From GSA-30 sp036568765 (GTDB lineage: Bacteria > Pseudomonadota > Gammaproteobacteria > Xanthomonadales > Rhodanobacteraceae): a stretch of 8,848 nucleotides of DNA. The notes beneath the pieces are model-generated. The model saw nothing but the letters and a program-made list of their open reading frames with translations. It made no database searches and was not told the DNA's origin. Position numbers and translations under genes: made by a program. This document shows positions 1 through 5,976 of the stretch, in pieces (the stretch's first letter is position 1; every line of letters starts with the position of its first letter). Where the stretch lies: NCBI RefSeq assembly GCF_036568765.1, contig NZ_DATCRY010000236.1, positions 1-8,848 of the forward strand, in the 5' to 3' direction.

Positions 1-70
1 CTTTTTCTTCCGTGCAGGCAGCCAGTGCAAACAGCAGGACCGGCAGCAGCGCCTTGCGCATCGGCATCAT
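1..70 (-). CDS. Putative lipoprotein, N-terminal fragment
   Basis: The first 23 codons of a gene that runs off the left edge. The protein begins MMPMRKALLPVLLFALAAC, followed by TEEK. This is a typical type II (lipoprotein) signal peptide: a short basic n-region (R5, K6), a Leu/Ala/Val hydrophobic core and an L-A-A-C lipobox with the lipidated Cys at residue 19. Residue +2 is Thr, not Asp, so sorting to the outer membrane is expected. A good Shine-Dalgarno (AAGGAAG) lies 9 nt upstream of the ATG at 70-68. ATG codons at 67 and 61 are alternative in-frame starts. The body of the protein is missing, so its function cannot be named. It lies 93 nt downstream of a TPR lipoprotein gene and may form the tail of the mrcB operon or have its own promoter. 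Confidence 0.75.
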   Translation of the reverse strand, partial: MMPMRKALLPVLLFALAACTEEK

Positions 71-79
71 GTCGAAAAA

Positions 80-86
80 CTTCCTT
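80..86 (-). promoter_or_regulatory. Shine-Dalgarno of the partial lipoprotein gene
   Basis: Read on the minus strand this is AAGGAAG, with 9 nt before the ATG at 70-68. It is the clearest purine-rich ribosome binding site near the left edge, and it supports the reality and start of the truncated lipoprotein gene. Confidence 0.6.
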
Positions 87-130
87 GTCGAGAAATACGG
101 CTCCGCTTTGTCCGGGGGCCGAGCGATGTT

Positions 131-141
131 TTTACTGTAAA
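131..141. repeat. Short AT-rich palindrome in intergenic gap
   Basis: TTTACTGTAAA is a perfect 5+1+5 inverted repeat inside the 93-nt gap between two lipoprotein genes. It stands out as an AT-rich patch in GC-rich DNA. It could be an operator half-site or part of a -10 region for the downstream lipoprotein gene, but no regulator can be assigned from 11 bases, and chance is possible. Confidence 0.3.
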
Positions 142-163
142 TGGCGACAGCCGCGCAACCGAT

Positions 164-691
164 TCAATAGCGCGGCACGCCTTCGACATGGCACTTGGCT
201 ACGCTCTTGCGCGCATTATCGGCCCCCACCTGGTCGTCCACACGATCGCGCAACTCGACGACCGTCTGCCAATTGCGTGCGCACAACGGTCCGAGGCGCG
301 GCCCGAGCTCCCACGAGCGCCGCGCGAGTTTCTCGGCATCGGTGTAATCGTGCAGGCGGATGGCGACTTCGGCGCGATCCTGCAGCAAGTCCGGCGAATC
401 CGGGTTGAGCTTGAGGGCCTGATCGAGCTTGGCTGCCGCATCGCTGAAACGACCGGCAAGTGCATCGGCTTTAGCGCCATCCTGCAAGGATGTCACGCCC
501 GGATCGCGCAGCGGATTGACGTCGATGACGGATTTTTCCTTGTCGCCCGCGGCTCTGATCGAAGCGACGATCAGGCTATCCGCCTTGGTCTGGCGTTCCG
601 GCGGGGTTGGCGGCGCCGGGGTCATGCAGGCACTCAGGCAGATAGCAAGTATCGCAGGTGTCAGCGGGAAACGTTTGAACAAGGCAGTCAT
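164..691 (-). CDS. TPR lipoprotein, likely LpoP-like activator of PBP1b
   Basis: A 175-residue lipoprotein. Residues 1-22 form a lipoprotein signal peptide (K6, R7, hydrophobic core, lipobox L-S-A-C with Cys22). Residue +2 is Met, which favours the outer membrane. A Pro/Thr-rich linker (about 24-33) follows. Two TPR units come next, about 67-100 (with ALKLNPDSPD) and 101-134. The tail contains Cys137 and Cys167, which could form a disulfide in the periplasm. The gene starts 3 nt after the mrcB stop codon, so it is almost certainly cotranscribed and translationally coupled with PBP1b; only a weak purine tract precedes its ATG. In Pseudomonas aeruginosa the TPR lipoprotein LpoP activates PBP1b, replacing the enterobacterial LpoB. 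Size, anchoring, TPR content and gene position fit that role here. The assignment is inference; the TPR-lipoprotein call itself is firm. Confidence 0.88.
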   Translation of the reverse strand: MTALFKRFPLTPAILAICLSACMTPAPPTPPERQTKADSLIVASIRAAGDKEKSVIDVNPLRDPGVTSLQDGAKADALAGRFSDAAAKLDQALKLNPDSPDLLQDRAEVAIRLHDYTDAEKLARRSWELGPRLGPLCARNWQTVVELRDRVDDQVGADNARKSVAKCHVEGVPRY

Positions 692-694
692 CGA

Positions 695-3022
695 TCAATC
701 TCGTACAGGCGCGGTAGAAGCCGGTGCGGGCTGATCCTGACCGCCACCGAACAAATTCCCTACATGTTGCCAGAAGCAGCCTTCCGTGTCGGCCGCCAGC
801 GTGCCTGTCAACACCGCGAACTGGCGTGCCCCCTCGCAGGACGGATCCGTGCGCTTGCCTTCCTGCGGGTTGATCCAGGCCAGCTCCAGGCCTTCACCCG
901 GCGCAGCCGACAAAGGCCGCGTCGGCAGCTTGCGGAAGAGATCCTGCCAGACGCGCAGGCTGCCGGTGGCGCCGTAAAGGCCGCTCGGCTTGTTGTCGTC
1001 GCGCCCCATCCAGAACACCGCCAGGCGGTCGCCGGTGAAGCCGGCGAACCAGCTATCGCGCTGGTCGTTGCTGGTGCCGGTCTTGCCCGCGGCGTTGAGC
1101 ACACCAAGCGAGGAGGCACCGATCGCCGCCGCCGTGCCCGAGCGCGTCACCTGCTGCATCGCCCAGGTCGTCAGGCGCACGGCACCCTGGTACTCGCCTT
1201 TGCCACCCTTGACCTCGTAGCGCTTAATGGTGCGGCCATCGCTGTCGACGACACCGCGCACCGCCAGCAAGGGCAAAGCATGACCGTCGGCTGCGAGGTA
1301 TTCGTACAACTGTGCGACCTGCAGCGGCGACAGATCCTGTGCACCTAACAGCAAAGAAGGACTCGGATTGACGTCCTGCAGCCCGAACGATTCCAGGAAC
1401 GCCTTGATCCGGCCGACGCCGACATCCATGCCCAGATGGATGGTCGCCAGATTCCAGGAATGCACCAGGCCATCGACCATCGGTACCAGGCCATGCACAT
1501 CGTGTTCGTCGTTCTGCGGCGTCCACATCGTGCCATCCGGCTGACGCATCGACACCGGCGAATCGTCGATCAACGTCGCCAGGTTCCAGCGCGACGGATC
1601 GGACAGCGCCACTAGATAGACGAAAGGCTTCATCAGCGAGCCGATCGGGCGGCGTGCGTCGATGGCGCGGTTAAAACCCTGATCGCCCGGCTCCTTCGAG
1701 CCGACAATGGCCAGCACACTGCCGGTCTGCGTATCGGTCACCACGCCAGCGGCCTGCGCCGCATCGCCACGCTTGCCCAGTGCCTTGGCGGTATTGGTAA
1801 TCGCCTGCTCGGCGTATAGCTGTGCGGCGGGATCGAGCGTGGTGAAAATGCTCAGGTTGCCATCGCTCAGCGTGCTGTCGTCGAAATCGCTGGTGATCTG
1901 TGCGCGCACCAGTTGCATGAAAGCCGGGAAACGGTTGTGCGGCAGCTGGCCATTGCCGGCCAGGCCCAGGGGCGTGGCCTGTGCCGCCTTGCCCTGCTCT
2001 GCCGTCAGCAGACCGGTATCGACGAACTGCTGTAGCACCAGATTACGGCGCGATAGCGCACGATCGGGAAAGCGGCGCGGATCGTAGTAGCTCGGCCCCT
2101 TGACCATGCCCACCAGCAAGGCCACCTCCTGCGGACGCAGCTCTTCCATGCGGCGACCGAAATAAAACTCCGCGGCGGCGGCAAATCCATGCACCGCTTG
2201 CGAACCTTGCTGACCAAGGAAGACTTGGTTGATATAGGCCTCGAGAATACGTCCCTTGTCGTAATGCGCTTCGATGAGGATCGACATCAGCGCTTCGTTG
2301 AACTTGCGCGTGAAGTTCTGCTCACGGTCGAGGAACAGATTGCGCACCAGCTGCTGGGTAAGCGTCGAGCCGCCTTGCACCGTATGGCCGGCGCGCAGGT
2401 TGGCGAAACTCGCGCGCAGGATCGCCGAGAAGTCGATACCGAAGTGATGCTTGAAGTCGCGATCTTCCACAGCCTGCAGGCCGCTGAGCAGCAGCGGCGG
2501 CACGTCGGCGAGGCGGACGATGCGGCGCTCTTCCTGTGCAGCACCATATAAGGTGGCGATACGCGCCGGATCCAGATGGGCCTGATCCAGCGCCTTGCCG
2601 GTGGCCAGGTCCTTCACCGAAACCACCTGCCCCTTGCCCAGCACCACCCGGATACGTCGAGGCAGCTCGCCACCGTCCGGACCCGCATAGCCGCGCGAGT
2701 CGATCACATAGACGCTGCCATCGCGGCTCCAGGTGCCGGCGACCTCGCCGTGCTCGTCGCGGCTATAACCGGCAAAGGTCAACTCCAACTCCAACGCCGC
2801 CGGTGTCATCGGCAGGCTGGCCGCCAGCGGCAACGGCCTCGCGTAGACGCGCGTGGGCACGGCGAACACCAGGTCGTTGAAGCGATCCTGCACCCGCTTG
2901 TTCAGGACGATGGTGTACGGCAGGACAAAGCCGAACAGCAGCCCCATGCAGATCCAGAACGGGATCCGCACCCAGGGCCAGCAAGCACGGGCAAACGCGG
3001 CAAGACGATTGAGAAAGGCCAA
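695..3022 (-). CDS. mrcB: Penicillin-binding protein 1b, bifunctional peptidoglycan synthase
   Basis: A class A PBP of 775 residues, near the usual family size. It polymerises lipid II into glycan strands and crosslinks them on the periplasmic face of the inner membrane. A short cytoplasmic N-terminus precedes a transmembrane helix at about 15-40. Residues about 60-155 fit the UB2H-type regulatory domain of PBP1b. The GT51 glycosyltransferase has EDRDF (catalytic Glu186), GGSTLTQQ (217-224), Glu243 and ILEAYINQVFLGQ (259-271). The transpeptidase has SLMK (nucleophile Ser462), SWN (522-524) and KTGT (647-650). Cys729 and Cys749 lie in the tail. All catalytic motifs are intact, so the enzyme should be active. 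The start is TTG: the in-frame stop lies 12 codons upstream with no ATG or GTG between. The TPR lipoprotein 3 nt downstream is a likely activator. Confidence 0.96.
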   Translation of the reverse strand: MAFLNRLAAFARACWPWVRIPFWICMGLLFGFVLPYTIVLNKRVQDRFNDLVFAVPTRVYARPLPLAASLPMTPAALELELTFAGYSRDEHGEVAGTWSRDGSVYVIDSRGYAGPDGGELPRRIRVVLGKGQVVSVKDLATGKALDQAHLDPARIATLYGAAQEERRIVRLADVPPLLLSGLQAVEDRDFKHHFGIDFSAILRASFANLRAGHTVQGGSTLTQQLVRNLFLDREQNFTRKFNEALMSILIEAHYDKGRILEAYINQVFLGQQGSQAVHGFAAAAEFYFGRRMEELRPQEVALLVGMVKGPSYYDPRRFPDRALSRRNLVLQQFVDTGLLTAEQGKAAQATPLGLAGNGQLPHNRFPAFMQLVRAQITSDFDDSTLSDGNLSIFTTLDPAAQLYAEQAITNTAKALGKRGDAAQAAGVVTDTQTGSVLAIVGSKEPGDQGFNRAIDARRPIGSLMKPFVYLVALSDPSRWNLATLIDDSPVSMRQPDGTMWTPQNDEHDVHGLVPMVDGLVHSWNLATIHLGMDVGVGRIKAFLESFGLQDVNPSPSLLLGAQDLSPLQVAQLYEYLAADGHALPLLAVRGVVDSDGRTIKRYEVKGGKGEYQGAVRLTTWAMQQVTRSGTAAAIGASSLGVLNAAGKTGTSNDQRDSWFAGFTGDRLAVFWMGRDDNKPSGLYGATGSLRVWQDLFRKLPTRPLSAAPGEGLELAWINPQEGKRTDPSCEGARQFAVLTGTLAADTEGCFWQHVGNLFGGGQDQPAPASTAPVRD

Positions 3023-3032
3023 CGCGGCGATA

Positions 3033-3039
3033 TCCCTTA
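3033..3039 (-). promoter_or_regulatory. Shine-Dalgarno supporting the TTG start of mrcB
   Basis: On the minus strand this reads TAAGGGA, ending 10 nt before the TTG at 3022-3020. It is the only purine-rich tract near the 5' end of the frame and supports TTG as the start. The spacing is slightly long and the start codon poor, so initiation may be modest. Confidence 0.45.
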
Positions 3040-3054
3040 CACGAAGTGGGGCCG

Positions 3055-3060
3055 ATCATA
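3055..3060 (-). promoter_or_regulatory. Possible -10 element for mrcB
   Basis: On the minus strand this reads TATGAT, one base from the sigma-70 consensus TATAAT. Transcription would start near 3048 and give a leader of about 26 nt before the TTG. No good -35 hexamer is found 16-18 nt upstream, where the DNA is GC-rich and overlaps the 3072-3098 hairpin. Tentative. Confidence 0.35.
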
Positions 3061-3071
3061 GGGCCTGCTGA

Positions 3072-3098
3072 CCGGCGGGCGTCTGAACGCCGGGCCGG
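3072..3098. other. Inverted repeat (hairpin) between SDR gene and mrcB
   Basis: CCGGC (3072-3076) pairs with GCCGG (3094-3098), and GGCGT (3078-3082) pairs with ACGCC (3087-3091), around a CTGA loop. This makes a 10-bp GC stem with a 1x2 internal loop. No T-run follows on either strand, so it is not a textbook intrinsic terminator. It may attenuate readthrough from the upstream SDR gene, mark a 3' end, or overlap the mrcB promoter region. Confidence 0.4.
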
Positions 3099-3154
3099 GA
3101 TTCGTGACTATTTGCTGGCAGTTCGGGGCAAAACCCGGGGCTGCGACCGGAGGA

Positions 3155-3997
3155 TCACCACTTGCCGTAACCCCAGCACGATGGATCGGGCCGGAATGGC
3201 CGCGGCTTCACGCCCAGCCGCCGTTCCAGTTCGCCGTTGTCGGCGATCAGGTCGGTCTGAAAACGTGACAGCGTACCCCGAACGTGATGCATGAAATACC
3301 GCAGCACCCGCAGGAGTCGCAGCGGCACCGGTACCGGCAGGGTCCATCCGGGCAGGCTGCGGCGGACGCGCATGAACATCTCACGCACGCTGAGCCGCTC
3401 GCCGCCACCGATCGGCAGGACATAGCCCGATACCTCGCGATGATCGAGCGCGGCGACGACCGCCTGGGCGATATCGTCGGCGTGTACCGGCTGACGCAAT
3501 CCGTTGCCCTGCAACACCGGGAACACGCGTGCACGCATGGCGCGCCGCGCAATCGGAGTGAGTGTCTTGTCCATACCGATGCCGTAGATCATGGTCGGTC
3601 GCAACACCATCCACGGACAGCCATGGCGCTCGCATATACGTGCCAGCTTTGCCTCGCTGTCGCGCATGCTCTGCGCCAGCTCTCGCTCGGATTTCAGCTC
3701 CGAGTCGAGCTTGGTCTGGGCGCTCATCGAGCTGATTGCGATCACCCGTGGGCGATCATGCAGCTCGACGCGTGACAGCCAATCGTCAAAACCGACCAGC
3801 GGCCCCATGCAGATAATGGCGCTGAAGCGCCCCCCTGGCATCGGCGAATCGGGCACCTGGCCACGCAGCCATTGCACTCCTTCGCTCGGCGGCTGCTCGG
3901 TGCGGCTGAATGCGACGACCGATTCGCCGCGGGCATGCAGGCGCGGTAGCAGAAAGCGGCCAATCTGGCCGCTGGCGCCAATCACCAAAATCGTCAT
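3155..3997 (-). CDS. Atypical SDR / NAD-dependent epimerase-like protein
   Basis: A 280-residue Rossmann-fold protein of the NAD(P)-dependent epimerase/dehydratase class. GASGQIG at 7-13 is the dinucleotide-binding glycine motif. SSM at 89-91 lies where the SDR active-site Ser sits. RPTMIYG (133-139) and HADDIA (172-177) are hallmarks of extended and atypical SDRs. The usual catalytic YxxxK is not seen. At its place is RDSEAK (112-117), where Lys117 is kept but the Tyr is Ser or another residue, so classical oxidoreductase chemistry is doubtful. A basic, hydrophobic stretch (about 217-240) may touch the membrane. No signal peptide, so it should be cytoplasmic. It begins 7 nt after the stop of the TPR-repeat membrane protein, with its ribosome binding site overlapping that stop, so the two are coupled. 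The substrate cannot be deduced. Confidence 0.9.
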   Translation of the reverse strand: MTILVIGASGQIGRFLLPRLHARGESVVAFSRTEQPPSEGVQWLRGQVPDSPMPGGRFSAIICMGPLVGFDDWLSRVELHDRPRVIAISSMSAQTKLDSELKSERELAQSMRDSEAKLARICERHGCPWMVLRPTMIYGIGMDKTLTPIARRAMRARVFPVLQGNGLRQPVHADDIAQAVVAALDHREVSGYVLPIGGGERLSVREMFMRVRRSLPGWTLPVPVPLRLLRVLRYFMHHVRGTLSRFQTDLIADNGELERRLGVKPRPFRPDPSCWGYGKW

Positions 3998-3999
3998 GC

Positions 4000-4006
4000 C
4001 ACCCTC
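4000..4006 (-). promoter_or_regulatory. Shine-Dalgarno of the SDR gene overlapping the upstream stop codon
   Basis: The minus strand reads TGAGGGTGGC then ATG. The GAGGG motif shares bases with the TGA stop of the preceding TPR gene. This is the classic arrangement for translational coupling, and it fixes the SDR start at 3997. Confidence 0.6.
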
Positions 4007-5720
4007 ACGACCCGGTTTGCAGACGCGCGGTCAACTGTTGCAGGCGCGAATTGCCCGTTGCCAGCTTGCCCGCATGATGCAGCGACTGCGCAGCGCCGGC
4101 GCGGTCGCCACGACCGAGTTGCTGCTCGGCCTGATCCATCCAGGCACCGGCCAACCGTTGACGCAGTTGGTCCTGGCCGGCATCGCCCGGCGACAGATCG
4201 GAAAGGTCGCCAAGAAAACCTTCGGCCTGAACCAGATTGCCATTGGACATGGCTTGATTGAACTGGCGCGCGACCAGATTCGGCAACTCCTGCAAACCGC
4301 GCCGCGCCGCTTCGTTGTTGCCGTCGATCGCCAGCGCGCCGCGATAAAGATCGTAAGCACTGTCGCCCGGCGGCAGCATGATCTGGCCGCGCCTCGCAGC
4401 CAGCTCGGCGCTCTGTAGCATGCGAGCGATCTGAGCACTCTGTTGCGGCGTCAACGTCGCTGCGGGTGCCTGCGCGACATTGCCATCGGCACCGGCCGGT
4501 GTGGCCTCGATGTTGTTGCCGGCATTGAGACGCTTGCTCAAGTCGCTCAAGCGCGCACGCGCCGCAGCAAGATCGGCCGAGCGCGGCGCGAACGAAGCCG
4601 CGCGGTCGAGCAATTGATCGGCATGCACGGCATCGTTCGCATCGATCGCCGCATTGGCTTGCACGATCAACGCCTGCGCGACCTGACCCAGGCCGGCCTT
4701 GGCCTCCTGATTATCCGGATCGATCGCCAGCGCGGACTTGAAATAGGCCACCGCGGTGTCCTCGCCATCGCCATCCACGCGACCGGCACGCAACGCATCC
4801 TGGCCCTGTTTCAGATCGTCGGCCAGCTCGCCGTTGTCCTGTTTCTGCGCCTGCACCAGCGAAGCACGCAGCGACGGCAAGTCGCCGTAATTCGGCAATA
4901 GCGCAGCCAGCTTGTCGACGATGGTTGCAGCGGTGGCACGGTCGCCCGCATCCAAGGCCTTGCGCGCCTGCGCGGCCAGACCTTCCGCGACTTTGTCCAG
5001 GCCATGCAGGGCGATGGCGTTGTTCGGATCGATCGCCAATACCTGCCGATAAAGATGGCCGGCGCCATCGTCGCCGTCGAGGCGGCCGTCGGCCAGCGCC
5101 TGCTGCGCGCGATCGATCAGGCCATCCGGTTGCACGTTGGCGCTGCGCGCCTTCGTCAATGCCTGATCGAGGCGCTCGACATCGCTGCCCCCGCCAAGCA
5201 ACTCACGCGCGGCATTCAAGGCTTGGGCGGCATCGTCCAGATGGCCGTCGCGCAGCGCGGCATCCGCGCGCGCGATCTCTGCCTGCCCGACTTGGCGCAG
5301 ACCGTCACGAGCGCGATCGTTATCCGGCTCCAAGGCGCGGGCCGCTTCGTACAACTCACGGGCGCTCTTGCCGTCGTTGCCGTCCAGATGACCGTCGTGC
5401 AGTGCGGCGTCTGCACGGCTGAGCACATCGTTGAGTTCGGTGCTGGGCACCAGCCCGCGCAAGCGGTCCTGGTTGACCCAGGCAAAAGCCACTGCGCCAA
5501 TCACAATCAGCAATAGCAACGGCCAAAGCCAGCCACGCTTGCTTGATTTGGACGGCTGCGGACGCGGCGCCTGGCGGCGGCGCTCGGGATCGCCCGCACC
5601 GAAATGCGGCAGGTCATCGCGCGGCGGCATGGGCGCCTGCGGCTTGTCCAGGCCGTCGAGATTGCCCAGGCGGGGCTCCATGCGACCGCCCTGGTCCTTG
5701 TTGTCTTTGCGTCCGCTCAT
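4005..5720 (-). CDS. Membrane-anchored TPR-like repeat protein, function unknown
   Basis: About 571 residues from the ATG at 5720. Residue numbers here count from an in-frame TTG at 5741 that lacks a good ribosome binding site. A third start, ATG at 5681 (residue 21), has a well-placed CAGGG 7 nt upstream. The N-terminal ~70 residues are polar, Pro-rich and basic just before one transmembrane helix (71-90), so the N-terminus should be inside and residues 91-578 periplasmic. The rest is alternating long and short TPR-like units: 105-153/154-200, 207-254/255-300, 306-356/357-404, an Ala/Pro/Gly linker (405-430), then 432-487/488-534 and a final partial unit to 578. Long units carry the signature ALAIDPNN..A..GL. 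The first three have Asp/Gly-rich loops such as DGHLDGNDG. I do not recognise a named family. A periplasmic scaffold for protein contacts is the reasonable guess. Confidence 0.88.
   Translation of the reverse strand: MSGRKDNKDQGGRMEPRLGNLDGLDKPQAPMPPRDDLPHFGAGDPERRRQAPRPQPSKSSKRGWLWPLLLLIVIGAVAFAWVNQDRLRGLVPSTELNDVLSRADAALHDGHLDGNDGKSARELYEAARALEPDNDRARDGLRQVGQAEIARADAALRDGHLDDAAQALNAARELLGGGSDVERLDQALTKARSANVQPDGLIDRAQQALADGRLDGDDGAGHLYRQVLAIDPNNAIALHGLDKVAEGLAAQARKALDAGDRATAATIVDKLAALLPNYGDLPSLRASLVQAQKQDNGELADDLKQGQDALRAGRVDGDGEDTAVAYFKSALAIDPDNQEAKAGLGQVAQALIVQANAAIDANDAVHADQLLDRAASFAPRSADLAAARARLSDLSKRLNAGNNIEATPAGADGNVAQAPAATLTPQQSAQIARMLQSAELAARRGQIMLPPGDSAYDLYRGALAIDGNNEAARRGLQELPNLVARQFNQAMSNGNLVQAEGFLGDLSDLSPGDAGQDQLRQRLAGAWMDQAEQQLGRGDRAGAAQSLHHAGKLATGNSRLQQLTARLQTGS
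5234..5270 (-). repeat. Internal DNA repeat, copy 2
   Basis: This 37-bp segment matches 5381-5417 at 31 of 37 positions. It encodes the start of the short TPR-like unit, RADAALRDGHLDD. The two copies lie 147 nt (49 codons) apart, which is exactly one repeat unit, so this is a visible remnant of duplication inside the TPR gene. Confidence 0.75.
5381..5417 (-). repeat. Internal DNA repeat, copy 1
   Basis: The partner of 5234-5270, with six mismatches in 37 bp, encoding RADAALHDGHLDG at the start of the first long TPR-like unit. Most differences are at third codon positions, suggesting the protein motif has been kept under selection since duplication. Confidence 0.75.
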
Positions 5721-5819
5721 AGGGTGCTGGCCTGTTGGCAACTGCGCCAGCTTAACATCCAGGGGCGTCCAGCCGTGATGCGCGGGCTCTGGCGTTCAAC
5801 TGGCGGAAAGCGTGGGCTT

Positions 5820-5825
5820 ATATTA
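5820..5825 (-). promoter_or_regulatory. Possible -10 element for the TPR-SDR operon
   Basis: The minus strand reads TAATAT within an AT-rich island in the 256-nt gap after relA. A start near 5813 would give a leader of about 90 nt before the ATG at 5720. The -35 region (about TCTCGC) is poor. The patch could also read as a -10 on the plus strand (TATATT), but no plus-strand gene follows. Confidence 0.22.
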
Positions 5826-5860
5826 GGCACGAGGGATGATTAGCGAGAGCGCCGAGTCCG

Positions 5861-5879
5861 CCCACTGCGGCAAGTGTGG
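5861..5879. other. Small inverted repeat downstream of relA
   Basis: CCCACT and AGTG-T-GG pair as six base pairs with one bulged T around a GCGGCA loop. No T-run follows on either strand, so it is not a convincing terminator. It lies about 100 nt past the relA stop and could be a weak 3'-end structure or chance. Confidence 0.25.
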
Positions 5880-5976
5880 GATGATGCGTCAGAATTTCGT
5901 GGGCGACGCCGTAAAGCGCGATATCGAACTTGCCCCCTCGCTACTCACCCTTCGTCCCTGGAAAGCCACAACCTCC

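Noticed and set aside
188..1348. Long plus-strand open frame (386 codons) across the TPR lipoprotein and mrcB
   Set aside because: It is antisense to two well-supported genes, is rich in Arg/Ala/His/Gln as expected for a high-GC shadow, and shows no domain or start signal.
3121..3140. CGGG-GCAAAA-CCCG as a terminator of the SDR gene
   Set aside because: The stem is only four base pairs and no T-run follows on the minus strand.
3591..4418. Plus-strand frame of 275 codons across the SDR and TPR genes
   Set aside because: It is antisense to two coupled genes with clear domains; composition and lack of motifs mark it as a shadow.
4005..5720. Calcium-binding EF-hand or dockerin repeats in the TPR protein
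   Set aside because: The Asp/Gly loops lack the DxDxDG spacing and the flanking helices fit TPR-like units, so only a loose metal-binding possibility is kept as a finding.
5721..5741. In-frame extension of the TPR protein to a TTG at 5741
   Set aside because: TTG has no convincing Shine-Dalgarno, and an ATG follows seven codons later, so the ATG at 5720 is preferred; an ATG at 5681 also remains possible.
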